A stretch of 64,000 bases of DNA from Sporopachydermia quercuum. Lineage: Eukaryota; Ascomycota; Sporopachydermiomycetes; Sporopachydermiales; Sporopachydermiaceae. Positions 1-9,575 of this stretch are shown one piece after another. The notes beneath the pieces are model-generated. The model did no database searches. It was not told the origin of the DNA and saw only the letters and a list, made by a program, of their open reading frames with translations. The DNA lies in the NCBI GenBank assembly GCA_001599295.1, contig BCGN01000004.1:4138-68137 (forward strand), in the 5' to 3' direction. The position numbers and the translations under genes were made by a program. The first letter of the stretch is position 1. Every line of letters begins with the position of its first letter.

Positions 1-108
1 GAAGAAGAACTCGAAGAAGAACTCGAAGAAGAACTCGAAGAAGAACTCGAAGAAGAACTCGAAGAAGAACTCGAAGAAGAACTCGAAGAAGAACTTGAAG
101 AAGAACTT
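1..108. repeat. 12-bp tandem repeat coding poly-serine
   Basis: Nine consecutive copies of the 12-bp unit gaagaagaactc (the last two have t for the final c) run from the left edge to 108. On the minus strand each copy encodes four serines within the secreted protein, so length changes keep the frame. The array continues beyond the window. Confidence 0.95.
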
Positions 109-734
109 GAAGAAGCAGTTGCAGTTACAGTATTTCGAGCTAATATATCATCAAGAAGTCGGCCACCGGTAGTTGAAGCAGTTGCAGTTACAGTATTTCG
201 AGCTAATATATCATCAAGAAGTCGGCCACCGGTAGTTGAAGTACTAGCTGAAATGGTGGTTCGAGTAATTGGTATACTAAACCGGCCAACAGTTATAGTA
301 GTTAAAGTAGTTATACCACGTCCAGCTTGAGTAATTGGTATACTAAACCGGCCAACAATTATAGTAGTTAAAGTAGCAGCTTCACTTCCAANAGTAGAAA
401 ACAAATTGTAAACGTCGGAAAAATCAAATCCAGTAAGATGGAATACATCAAAAGAATGGCTTGCAAGAGGGTCGATATCAAAGAGGTCAGCAATATCAAA
501 ATCTTGATATTCATAAGGAATAGGGACTACTACCTCTGGAATGACTACACGCAGTCCATGTGTAACCTGCGGTGATATATTATCAGTGCTAGTTTTATCA
601 GTGATTCCAATAGATGAAGCTTGGGGATCAACGGCATAAACAGACGAGGCGTCTGAGTCTAAGCCATAGTCCAATCCCGAGATGGGGGCTATTTGAATTG
701 AGAGTCCCAGCAAGATCCAGATAGCAATAATCAT
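1..734 (-). CDS. secreted Ser/Thr-rich repeat protein, 3' end off window
   Basis: The frame opens at an ATG at 734 and stays open to the left edge, so only the N-terminal ~244 residues are visible. The first ~20 residues (MIIAIWILLGLSIQIAPISG) read as a signal peptide. A non-repetitive region of ~90 residues follows, then two 22-residue repeats containing VGRFSIPIT, two 21-residue repeats containing TTGGRLLDDILARNTV, and a run of serines encoded by a 12-bp tandem repeat that reaches the edge. Signal peptide plus Ser/Thr-rich internal repeats is the layout of yeast cell-wall or adhesin-like proteins; a GPI signal, if present, would lie outside the window. I recognise no named family. One N at ~392 does not disturb the frame. 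The secreted repeat-protein call is firm; an adhesin role is inference. Confidence 0.6.
   Translation of the reverse strand, partial: MIIAIWILLGLSIQIAPISGLDYGLDSDASSVYAVDPQASSIGITDKTSTDNISPQVTHGLRVVIPEVVVPIPYEYQDFDIADLFDIDPLASHSFDVFHLTGFDFSDVYNLFSTXGSEAATLTTIIVGRFSIPITQAGRGITTLTTITVGRFSIPITRTTISASTSTTGGRLLDDILARNTVTATASTTGGRLLDDILARNTVTATASSSSSSSSSSSSSSSSSSSSSSSSSSSSSSSSSSSSS
115..240. repeat. 63-bp direct repeat, two copies
   Basis: Two essentially identical 63-bp units, 115-177 and 178-240, encode the 21-residue repeat with GGRLLDDILARN in the secreted protein. Near identity points to recent duplication or gene conversion. Confidence 0.9.
263..376. repeat. 66-bp direct repeat, 1.7 copies
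   Basis: A unit starting gagtaattggtatactaaac occurs at 263 and again at 329 (period 66 bp, 22 codons); the second copy matches for about 48 bp. It encodes the VGRFSIPIT repeat of the secreted protein. Confidence 0.85.
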
Positions 735-2309
735 TTTGATGTTGTTATTTAATTATCAATTCCCTGATGGCATGAAAAGAAAAACAAATATCAAACATAC
801 CAAAATCGACAGCAGTACGTGCACGCATATATATATATATATCGATGAGGTAAAAGTTCATACAGCAAGTCCCAAAATTTATATCTCGATGAGGTAAAAG
901 TTCATATAGCAAGTCCCAAAATTTACTAGTCTACCCTTCCATCTTACTATCAATATTTTTTGTCTACCCAATAGCTGTTCAGGACAATGGAAGTATACGC
1001 AAGCTAGCAACAGTATTTTATCGTGGCAAAGTCGTTTTGCTTCTCAATGATTAAACGTGCAGAGATGGCACTGTCAACAGGGCTTAGTTTATTATTTATG
1101 TTAGATCAATTTTATTTCTCGGATTTCTCAGCTTAGACTGTATGCACTTCAGAAAAGCTCGAAGGATAAAACGCTAGAGTTTAGTTACCAATAAGCCCTG
1201 CTTATTCATGTATTTTTATGCTTTGACAAGTATCCCTTGTTTAAGCAATAGTCTTCCTGATATAAACTATGTCTATGCATAGTTTATCTATCTGTTCGAC
1301 AACTTTATCTCAGGGGCTCAATGAGAGAGCTAAATTTTTTTTCGGCTGGCGCAAAAATTACAGTTAAGATATTCTTTGATAGAACAACCCTCTCTCTAGC
1401 AAAGCCCTCTGAGATTCACAGATACCGAAGATGATGAGAGTGTACACATAGTTAAGTGTATTTCAGCGCCAATTTAATGGCTTTTCAGCAACAATTGTGG
1501 TCCGAATCCCATATACCAACGGTGTAGAGAAAAAATCTTAAACAATTCAAAGTCTAACTTTAAATGTGAAGTTTGAACAAATAAGTCTAATGATCTAATT
1601 TCAACATAGCTATTGTTTTCCGGATAGAACATCAATTTAAACATCAACTCCATATGAGTTCTGGAAGAGAATTTGAATTGGCTGTACTATCTACTACTAC
1701 GTCCATTTTCGATCAATCACTATGTAATTGGGGCTCAATTGATTGTTTCCGACGATATAAGGTTTCAGATTACGTTTTCCCCACAGTGAAACAGTTCAGC
1801 ATCCAACCTGTATCATAACTTAATTTCTAACATTGTACCAAGGTTTTCTGATATCCCAAAAAGTTCTTTTCCTTTGCTTTATCAATTAATCAATCCTCAA
1901 GTTTTCTTCCCATTGTATTAATATAGTAAACTAGGTCAGCAAAGTAATAAGAAGAATATAAATAATATATAATGATTCAGGATGTATAGCTTAGCTTTGA
2001 AAACCAACTCTGACTGTCCGGGCAAGATTGTTTCCCGTAGTGAAAGTAAACTTAATCCGTAGTTTCAATAGATCATTCGCTCTATCAACAGCAAACAAAA
2101 ATGAGAGGTATCAATGATTCTGGGTTTTACTTCACTCGACTATCTCAATCTGTACGCTAAATATTGCGTGAAATTGGTGCGTAAGAGTTAAATATGAACC
2201 TTAAAGTTTGAAAAACTTAATTGACATCGGATGGACACTACTGGGTAATTTAATCGTCCCTGGAAACAATTAAAGTTCCGTTGGACCACCCACACCAAGA
2301 CTATTTCAC
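735..2309. other. intergenic, no gene seen
   Basis: Upstream flank of the secreted protein gene. It holds a short AT dinucleotide run near 828-842 and the 44-bp direct repeat annotated separately. Otherwise AT-rich sequence with stops in all frames and no recognisable gene or RNA. Confidence 0.5.
842..926. repeat. 44-bp direct repeat, two copies
   Basis: tcgatgaggtaaaagttcat begins at 842 and again at 886, and both copies continue into agcaagtcccaaaattta with only one or two differences. It lies about 110 bp upstream of the secreted protein start, so it could duplicate a promoter element. Confidence 0.85.
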
Positions 2310-2900
2310 GCCTTCGTCTCTAGCTTATCTCAGTCGGTAAATGAAATAATAGTGATTAAAGTATATAAAATGATAGCTACAAAACTTGAAAATTCAGTGA
2401 GTATATTTATTTGACTAAAGATCAACTTTAAGATGAAAATACCAATCTTGTGTTCATAGCGGATGGATGAACAAATCTACTATGGGTTCCTACAAGCTCG
2501 TCGATATAACAACTATTCAAGATCAATCTATTGAATAAAATACACCATTACAAAACACTTTATCACTTTGGTATGCATAGTATAGTATATATAATTCATA
2601 AGAAGCAATAAAAAAATTAAAATAATTGTAGTTAATTGTATACACATTAATATAAGATTAGATAATCAAGGTAAAAAAAAAGGAAAACTGCGTCTCACAA
2701 TTTTCTATCTTCCTGTATGCTACCTCATAATGAAGGATGTTAAGTCGTTCAACATCTACATAGTAAAGTCGATAAACGAAAGTACATTTATCAATAACAC
2801 AAATAAAAGGTCATCGATTAATATAAACTATATAGTAACAAAGCTACAAATTAAGAGACTTCAATAATTATAAATTCATTTTTGTCATGGTAGAAAGTCA
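2310..2900. repeat. dispersed repeat family A, copy 1
   Basis: By eye, this stretch aligns over several hundred bases with 5790-6350. Shared blocks include attaaagtatataa followed by gatagcta, then cagtgagtata / caatgagtata, aataaaatacacca, tgtctca/tgtctcga, and attcattttt...gtagaaagt. Identity is clearly well below 90%, so the copies are old. No coding capacity is visible. It may be LTR-like or another subtelomeric repeat; the termini are not defined well enough to say. Confidence 0.55.
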
Positions 2901-2904
2901 GTAT

Positions 2905-3135
2905 ACAGAATCAATAAAAATAATTAATTTCTGATTTGCAATGATTTTGTTGGATCTTAAAAAATGGATGGACACGTATAATACTATATAGATTTTAAGA
3001 AGAATAATTTGGCTGATTCTTGATGTATATGACTTTAAATGCTACTTCTAACACTCCATTACTCTTAAGACTGTTATACAATAAAGAGCNTAAGAAAGCA
3101 CCTGGTACACACGGGATGGACCGCCACGACTCTTT
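2905..3135. repeat. dispersed repeat family B, copy 1
   Basis: Aligns by eye with 16420-16870: shared blocks include atactatatag/ttactatatag, gattcttgatgtatat, atgactttaaa, cttaagactgttat/cttagacactgttat, and the 19-mer cgggatggaccgccacgac (3112-3130 and 16837-16855). No protein is supported in it. It directly follows the family A copy, so the two may be parts of one larger decayed element. Confidence 0.55.
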
Positions 3136-3240
3136 ACTATCCCAAGGCTTTCGCCTACGGCTCAAGCCTACATAAAAATAGGAATTGGTTAACAGACTAA
3201 AAGATAGCCAATCATACATCCATTTGTGAATTGAACAAAG

Positions 3241-4617
3241 TCACACAAACGAGCCCACTATTTCTACAATGGATTTTAAAACCTCTGCAACTGTCGTCAT
3301 GGTAATTAGTGCAATGGCATTTCTGAGATTAATTTTATAATTGCCATAATCATCAGAAAAAACGGAAATATTCTTGTCAGTGACCACAACTTCATCATAG
3401 GTATGTCCGAAAGTTATCTCGTTGTCTATTAGTGTGCGAACATCAATTGATCGTTTGGCTGGATCAACCATTGAGGTTGAAAGCTTCATAACTGACCCAA
3501 ATATATCGAGATTGTAAGCTACTACAATACCACATAGGATCATAGAAGTTACTCCCCATACCTTGGTATCTAATCTTTTTGTGTCACCGGTAAATAAAAA
3601 ATAATTATGGCAACCACTATAACTATATGTAACGCCTTTCAGAGTGGATATAACTTTCTTATTTGAGTCCTTCTCGTTAGCTGCAGCATACTTTGATAGA
3701 CAAGCTATCTTGCAAAAAATTGAAGGGCATATTATTGTTATCACAAGTCGTAGGATCAAAAAACGATTCTCCTCTTTATACCAGTTATAGTTATGTTTAA
3801 GCTCATCTATTGCCTCGTCGATTAGTTGCACTATATCTTCGAAAACCCTAAGTGCATCAATATAAATTCTATCAACCACTTCATTTCTCTCTATCAATAA
3901 ACTGAGTGTAATTGCCACACCTAACGGAATCTTGATAATCGACTTGATGATATTCATCATGACTGTTCGAACTGGTAATACTCCAAATAATATTGACAAA
4001 TCATTGCGCATATCTTTGCGCCATATATTCACAATGTCTTTGAAATTGTTACTGATCAACAATCTCTGATTTCTTGCTTCTTCCCTTGATGTTCCCCAAA
4101 ATGTACGTAACTTCTTAGTATCACCTTTGAGACTTTTTTTCTTCAAAATTGGAAAATTCCCAGTCATTTGATCAAAATCATAATACTTAGGTTTCTTGTA
4201 TAAAATATCCGTGATTAGACAACAACCAGGAGATGCATATGAAGAGGGTGCTCTTCCCTCAAACCTTTGTGCAGCAACCGTATTTTCAAGGCCATAAAAT
4301 ACTCGTACAAATTTCTTTTCAAATACAGTGCCCGGGATCGAGTAAATTTCGTGTGCCAGATTGACTACCAATACACCATTTTCAGCTGATCTTTGAAAAT
4401 TCAGCAATCGATCATACAAAAGGTTTTGGTGGTTAGAAGGGGGATCAGCAATAATTACCCCACCAAATGCTACTACGTCAACTAAATGTGCGAAGTCCAT
4501 TGAAAAGTGAACTTCTGGTGAGCTGTTTATTAATCTATGCAAACCAAAAAGTGAAAAAAGAATATAGAGAATAGAAGGGACAATGGCTTGATTCCAGATT
4601 TTAATTTTCCTGATGGC
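3241..4617 (-). CDS. orphan membrane protein, 5' end unresolved
   Basis: A frame with no stop from 4617 down to the stop at 3241 encodes about 458 residues. The first ATG inside it is at 4500 (419 aa), but the upstream codons encode a convincing hydrophobic stretch (AIVPSILYILFSLFG) that looks like a signal or anchor segment, so the true start is probably in an upstream exon; a CAG acceptor-like site sits just after the limiting stop and a TCTAAC branch-like site lies further upstream. Further hydrophobic segments occur in the middle (IPLGVAITLSLLI, LILRLVITIICPSIFC), near VWGVTSMILCGIVVAYNL and at the C-terminus. I do not recognise a family. It stands alone between repeat copies, as subtelomeric orphan genes often do. 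That it is coding is likely from its length in AT-rich DNA; function is unknown. Confidence 0.5.
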   Translation of the reverse strand, partial: AIRKIKIWNQAIVPSILYILFSLFGLHRLINSSPEVHFSMDFAHLVDVVAFGGVIIADPPSNHQNLLYDRLLNFQRSAENGVLVVNLAHEIYSIPGTVFEKKFVRVFYGLENTVAAQRFEGRAPSSYASPGCCLITDILYKKPKYYDFDQMTGNFPILKKKSLKGDTKKLRTFWGTSREEARNQRLLISNNFKDIVNIWRKDMRNDLSILFGVLPVRTVMMNIIKSIIKIPLGVAITLSLLIERNEVVDRIYIDALRVFEDIVQLIDEAIDELKHNYNWYKEENRFLILRLVITIICPSIFCKIACLSKYAAANEKDSNKKVISTLKGVTYSYSGCHNYFLFTGDTKRLDTKVWGVTSMILCGIVVAYNLDIFGSVMKLSTSMVDPAKRSIDVRTLIDNEITFGHTYDEVVVTDKNISVFSDDYGNYKINLRNAIALITMTTVAEVLKSIVEIVGSFV

Positions 4618-5624
4618 TCAGAATGGAGGATCTAACGCCCTTAAGAGAGTAAAAAAATACTAGTAGAAGTGTTAGATCGGTAAGAATATATATGCTTGAG
4701 TGACAGTTTCAAAGTCAACATAAAAGATCATACATTAAAGTTTGATGGATGGGACTGATTGATCATGAACTAGCCCTTGTTAACCGGTTGATTTATAGGA
4801 GAATAATAAAAGAAGAAAAGAAAAGTGGCTTAAAGGTCAAAAAGATAGACAAGTATACCGTTACTCTGATTATAGTAAAGGGTGCTCTATGGACCGATAA
4901 GAAGACCATGTATGTACAAAGATTTGAATGTACTATTTGATGGTTACGTACGATCTTATTACTCTCTAGTTAATTAAAGTTAGTGAACTAAAGAAATCTT
5001 GATCACTTTGGCACTGTCCACGAAATTATAAACTAAAAATCAATTACTACTCGATTTGGTCAGTCTGCAGCTCAGGGCCCAATCAATGCGGCTTTCATGT
5101 GTACAAAAGTAAAGTGTAACAATTGCAATAAGGTTTCTTTCTNCAACTTTATTATTATATATTTCATGCTCATATTTCTGCAGGATGAACAGGAAACTAC
5201 ATGAAGTTACATATGATGAGGATTATGTGATCAGTTATTAGTTATAATATTAGGTTAAGGTTGAACCTACGTGCATGAAAGTTATAAAGTCCAAATGATA
5301 GAGTAAAGATACTCAAATTTGATTGAAGATTTGATTCTCATTATATAACAAGAAAGAAAGAAGATAATAACACAAAAGTAATGTCTACGACTGGAGAAAG
5401 ATCTATAGTATCCTATAGATCATAATAGCACAAAGAAGAAAGTACTCAAATAGGAAGCAGCTATAAAGGAACTGGAAAGTTACTCCTATACATCTTATAA
5501 AACTAAGAAAGACTAATACAAAAACTAGGACTTTTATGTTATATTTTGTATACATAATTACTTAATAAACTTAGAATTATTAAGGACAACGCCTCCTCAG
5601 TATTGCATAAAGTCAGGCTCAATC
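4618..5624. other. intergenic, no gene seen
   Basis: AT-rich sequence between the orphan membrane protein and repeat A copy 2. A 63-codon open frame at 4749-4940 is basic and low in complexity, with no sign of being a gene. No RNA gene recognised. Confidence 0.4.
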
Positions 5625-6350
5625 TCACGTAGGTCAGATGTATAAGAGACTCAGGTGAAAATGAAGTAGTCGAATAAACTGTGATTTTGATGTATGTTGA
5701 CGCAGTGTGAATACATGTGCATACAAACCTTATGCAAGACGCTACTATACGACAACCTTAAATGGAAACAAGTAAAACCAGAACATAGTGATAGCTCAGT
5801 CAATAATTGAAGTAATAATAATTAAAGTATATAAATAGATAGCTAAATGTCATGATAATTCAATGAGTATACTTATAGAACTATAGGACTTATGTATGAT
5901 GAAATATCAATCGTGTGTTAAGAGTAGTCGAACAATGCTACAACGGGTTACTACACACTCATCGATAAACAGCAATTCAATGTCAGTCCATCTAAATAAA
6001 ATACACCACTAAACAGTTTTTATTAATTCAGTATATACAGTATACAACACGTTAAATAATCAATGATTAACAAAGAATTATTGCAAATAATGTATATACT
6101 ATTACATAATCACTGTAATAAACTACTGCTGTGTCTCGANCTTTTTGATGTTTCTTCTTATCGCCCTATGAAAAAGGATATGTCGATCAACAGTCATAAA
6201 TACCATATTATACTTATCAGTATCTACACAACTTATAGCCATCCATCAATACAAAATGTGTATTTATTCAGCTACAATTCAGATTTCAATGAACATAAAT
6301 TCATTTTGAACCTTGTAGAAAGTATATGAAATTAGTAGAAATGATTAAAT
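5625..6350. repeat. dispersed repeat family A, copy 2
   Basis: The most complete copy of family A. Its left part (from ggtcagatgtataag through tgttgacgcagtgtgaatac to acaaccttaaatg) matches 19050-19170, and its right part matches 2310-2900. Inside it, TGTTG at 5695 and CAACA ending at 6049 form inverted termini about 355 bp apart, an LTR-like arrangement. However, similarity to the other copies runs past both ends and I see no target-site duplication, so an LTR identity stays open. Old and diverged; no coding region. Confidence 0.55.
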
Positions 6351-6897
6351 AATTATTTACTTTTTGATTAGAAGCAATAGATATATTACATGATTATCTG
6401 CATTGGNATGGGAGAGGGTGAAACTAAGATGATACGTGAAGTTGGGAATCCAGACCAGAATTGAGCTGCTACAGTAAGAAATAGATAATGAGCCTGGGGA
6501 AGCTCATTGGGAAAAGGTGACAGAGAAACAAGGTCTAGGCTGCTAAAAAGTCCTGTGATAAAAATAAATCATGAGAAGAGATGTGAAAGTCACATAAGTA
6601 AAGTTTAAGGTCCTTCAACAGAAGTTACAACTAAGTTCAAACCTTATTCTGGATTAGCTTGAACTCTAAACTATAACCTCAATATGTCAATTGTCTGGAA
6701 AGTTTACCCTTTCTCGCTTATCGATTATGATAATGATATCAGTTTAAACAATCGAAGAGTCACATTGCTGATATAAATAACCCTGAAAAACAGCATCTGA
6801 GAACCATCAACCCCAAACTAAAATGATCCCTGCTTCAAATGCTTCATCCATTTCCTTGTCAATCCTACTTCATACTACACTACCAAATTGAAATGAA
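6351..6897. other. upstream region of the Zn-cluster gene
   Basis: Promoter region of the Zn2Cys6 regulator. It contains a TATA-like atataaata at 6771-6779, about 120 bp before the start, and the last 60 bases are pyrimidine-rich. An ATG at 6893 opens a two-codon upstream frame (ATG AAA TGA) whose stop overlaps the main start codon at 6898. Confidence 0.4.
6771..6779 (+). promoter_or_regulatory. TATA-like element of the Zn-cluster gene
   Basis: atataaata, ~120 bp upstream of the ATG at 6898, a spacing common in yeast promoters. Motif-based only. Confidence 0.35.
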
Positions 6898-9126
6898 ATG
6901 AAAACTAAGTCTTCGTATTTGCGGCAAACTCAACGGCCTCCCAAAACATGTCTCAGCTGCAAAAGCAAAAAAATCAAATGCAATAAACTGATTCCCTGTG
7001 ATAAATGTATTGCCAAAGGCTCAGCGCACCTATGTTCTCGCGAAGTAGTGCTAACTAAAGGAGAAATTCACAACCTGCCGGGACTTCTATCTGCAGACTG
7101 TCAAGTCAAATCCCTTGAAAATCTCGCTAACACTTCCTCAAACCGCCATGAGACCTTGCTGGAATGCCCTCAACCACACAATTCCATTCCTGATTTGTCA
7201 TCCGATCCAAAGCTTTCATTTCTATCAACAGCAGTGAAANAACGTCTGGAAGAGTTAGAAGCAACTGTGAGACGTCTGCAGCGCCGTGGAAATGCAGGAA
7301 GCATCACCACACCTTGCAGTTTCCCCAGATGTGACTTTGACATGGCGGTTTCCACATCTCACAGCCTGTGGAGAGGCCTTGTCACCGCTATTGGGAACGA
7401 CACTCATCTCACCACACTGTACCAAAACAGATTTGAGCATGACTTCGTGCTGTGGAACACCTTGAATTCCACCCGGTTTTCCAGAGTCCGTAACTCGTTT
7501 ATGAATGGTCATCATGCAGAAGGTGTGAATTGGGAGCTTATGGGCCCTTATTTCTTGGACAATATCACTCCAGAACTGAGTGATATGGCTATAGAAATAG
7601 CCTTCCAACATATTCCNGTTGTTTCATCGATTATAGATCTGCAGAATTTCAAATCAGAGCTCCAGAAGTTCTGTTCCCAAGGATATATGCGCAGAAATGT
7701 CAATCACTATGACAGAACTGTGGAAACTTTTCGATTTACAGGTCTTTGGTATGCTGTGATGGCTGCTGGAATTGCCTACGGCTACCAGGACATTGCGGAG
7801 TCTAGCGAACGGTCTGCCAAGTTTCTGCTTAATCTGGGCACCATTCTGCGAGGCTCTGCAGTGGAATGCCAATACAAAGCCCAGTACTGCAGGTTTCTTT
7901 CCCTACAGACCCTGAGGGCCTACTGTGTGATGACAAGCTTCTGTCATGTTTTCGTCTCGCCAGTGGTGTCCTACAACCAGCTGGGAGCTCTTTTAGGCAT
8001 TGCCAGGACGCTGAAACTTGACCAGCTGCCCCACGAAGCGTGGGAGCTGGAAGAGGTAGATGATAAGGTCTCCCAAACAGAGCTGGAGTCCTATAAGGCT
8101 ATCTGGTGGACTCTGATAGGCCACGATCTTCGCCTGTACAACAAACACCCCCGGTTGACACGTGCCAGGGAGTTTTCAACCCCTGTGCCGTATGCATACC
8201 TGGAGACCCGCGCGGTAGAAGAACTGGAGTCCGAAGCAGTGAAGGGGAACACGGTGGTGATGCGAATCCTGTTTCTGCTGTATGAGATCCGCAGCCAGCA
8301 CGAGGTCATATGCTGGAACGACCGGGAGGTCGACTGCAGCCCAGAGACTCTACACCAGTACCGTGAGGCCGTAGAAGCTTTGTGGGATAAAATGGAACGT
8401 CTGAGGGACCTTCTCACTACTTCTCAGAGGCTTTATCTGGAAGTGATACTGTATTTTGAGATTCTGATGCTCAATCTCCATGAGAGATCTGTTCTGGATG
8501 CTTTGGACAAAAGGAGCTGGGAGGTTGAGTATTTAGGCAACACAGTGCAGATTGCCAGTCAGATAATATCTACAGCAACGTGCCCGCAGTTTGTAAAGTT
8601 TCATTCTATGTCACAGCAGGTTTTAGAAGCAGTTAGCAGCTCAGGAATCTTTTTGGCAATGGTATATCTACAGCAGACAAACAACGAAAGCTCCAACGGA
8701 CCAGAAATTCCTGTGGATACCCTACGAAAATCCATTGAGACAGTCAGAGACTTTGTGAAAGGCTTTAGCTCCTCGTCGTGTACAGGGTCCCGTTGCTACG
8801 CTTTACTGTCCCGGGTGTGCAGCATTGTGAATTCAGGCATTAGAAACTATCCCTGGCAAAGACTTGTGCTGAGTGAACTAGTGATCAATAGTAGAGCTAT
8901 TGCTGAACAGGAAGAGCCGATGACACAGCACAGCTTCCCAGACACTTCTGAGTTCGACCAGAAGGCTTCTCGGGAGGGCAGCTGGAAAGACGACCAAGCG
9001 GATGTGAACGAACTGCTGGAGGATAAGGACCTGCGAGACTTCATTGAGGAGAACTCTTGGGTAAAGGGAGCAGAATGGTGTGTGGTAGAGCTTCTAAGGG
9101 CTTTTAGTACTGAGAATATTAGTTAG
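6898..9126 (+). CDS. Zn(II)2Cys6 fungal transcription factor
   Basis: A 742-residue protein. Near the N-terminus C18, C21, C28, C34, C37 and C46 form the CX2CX6CX5CX2CX8C binuclear zinc cluster (CLSCKSKKIKC core) that binds DNA in Gal4-type regulators. A linker and short coiled segment follow (around residues 115-130, RLEELEATVRRLQRR), then a long helical region typical of the fungal-specific middle homology domain (for example ALLGIARTLKLDQLP and the tryptophan-rich AIWWTLIGHDLRLYNKHPR). An acidic C-terminal tail may activate transcription. It is the first gene of an island with a dioxygenase, a transporter and an acyltransferase relic, so it may be their pathway regulator; that is inference. 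The coding sequence is clearly GC-richer than the flanks. Two N bases leave the frame intact. The start is the second of two close ATGs; the first (6893) is out of frame. Confidence 0.85.
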   Translation: MKTKSSYLRQTQRPPKTCLSCKSKKIKCNKLIPCDKCIAKGSAHLCSREVVLTKGEIHNLPGLLSADCQVKSLENLANTSSNRHETLLECPQPHNSIPDLSSDPKLSFLSTAVKXRLEELEATVRRLQRRGNAGSITTPCSFPRCDFDMAVSTSHSLWRGLVTAIGNDTHLTTLYQNRFEHDFVLWNTLNSTRFSRVRNSFMNGHHAEGVNWELMGPYFLDNITPELSDMAIEIAFQHIXVVSSIIDLQNFKSELQKFCSQGYMRRNVNHYDRTVETFRFTGLWYAVMAAGIAYGYQDIAESSERSAKFLLNLGTILRGSAVECQYKAQYCRFLSLQTLRAYCVMTSFCHVFVSPVVSYNQLGALLGIARTLKLDQLPHEAWELEEVDDKVSQTELESYKAIWWTLIGHDLRLYNKHPRLTRAREFSTPVPYAYLETRAVEELESEAVKGNTVVMRILFLLYEIRSQHEVICWNDREVDCSPETLHQYREAVEALWDKMERLRDLLTTSQRLYLEVILYFEILMLNLHERSVLDALDKRSWEVEYLGNTVQIASQIISTATCPQFVKFHSMSQQVLEAVSSSGIFLAMVYLQQTNNESSNGPEIPVDTLRKSIETVRDFVKGFSSSSCTGSRCYALLSRVCSIVNSGIRNYPWQRLVLSELVINSRAIAEQEEPMTQHSFPDTSEFDQKASREGSWKDDQADVNELLEDKDLRDFIEENSWVKGAEWCVVELLRAFSTENIS

Positions 9127-9575
9127 AATCGAAAATAGAGATTCTAATTTCAAGTTTAGAGGAAGGTAGCAGATATCGAGCCTGAATATTAGATTGAATA
9201 CCAAAACTGAATGTCATATTTGATTGTCTGACTTACATTATATTTATCTGAAGGAATATTCTGATAATTTGAAAATTCAATGAATGCCTATCATGATTGG
9301 TTCATGATTTTATTTGCTTTCTATTTAATTCCATAGTATTAGAAAATCAACGAACTTTTGCTTAAGCCTTCGGGATGTTATCTCATGACTCTAATTATCA
9401 AAATGTCCCATTATTTCATATCTGCTGCAAGCTTTTGCTGAATTATTGAATTATTTTAATATTTTCCTACAGTGTTTGAATATTTCGGCAATTTTCATTG
9501 ATTCATAACTCTTAAATATTCAACAATCTACTTAATAAACAAATCTAAATACTACCAAACAACATCATCAACCAC
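9127..9575. other. convergent intergenic region
   Basis: AT-rich 3' flanks of the Zn-cluster gene and the dioxygenase gene, which converge here. It presumably holds both poly(A) sites; no gene seen. Confidence 0.4.

Noticed and set aside
1495-1525. tRNA B box (ggtccgaatccc)
   Set aside because: The flanking bases do not pair as a T stem and no A box lies at the right distance.
4749-4940. 63-codon plus-strand frame
   Set aside because: Short, basic and without domain or promoter signs.
5785-5860. tRNA gene (tagctcagtc looks like an A box)
   Set aside because: No B box or acceptor-stem pairing follows; it is part of repeat family A.
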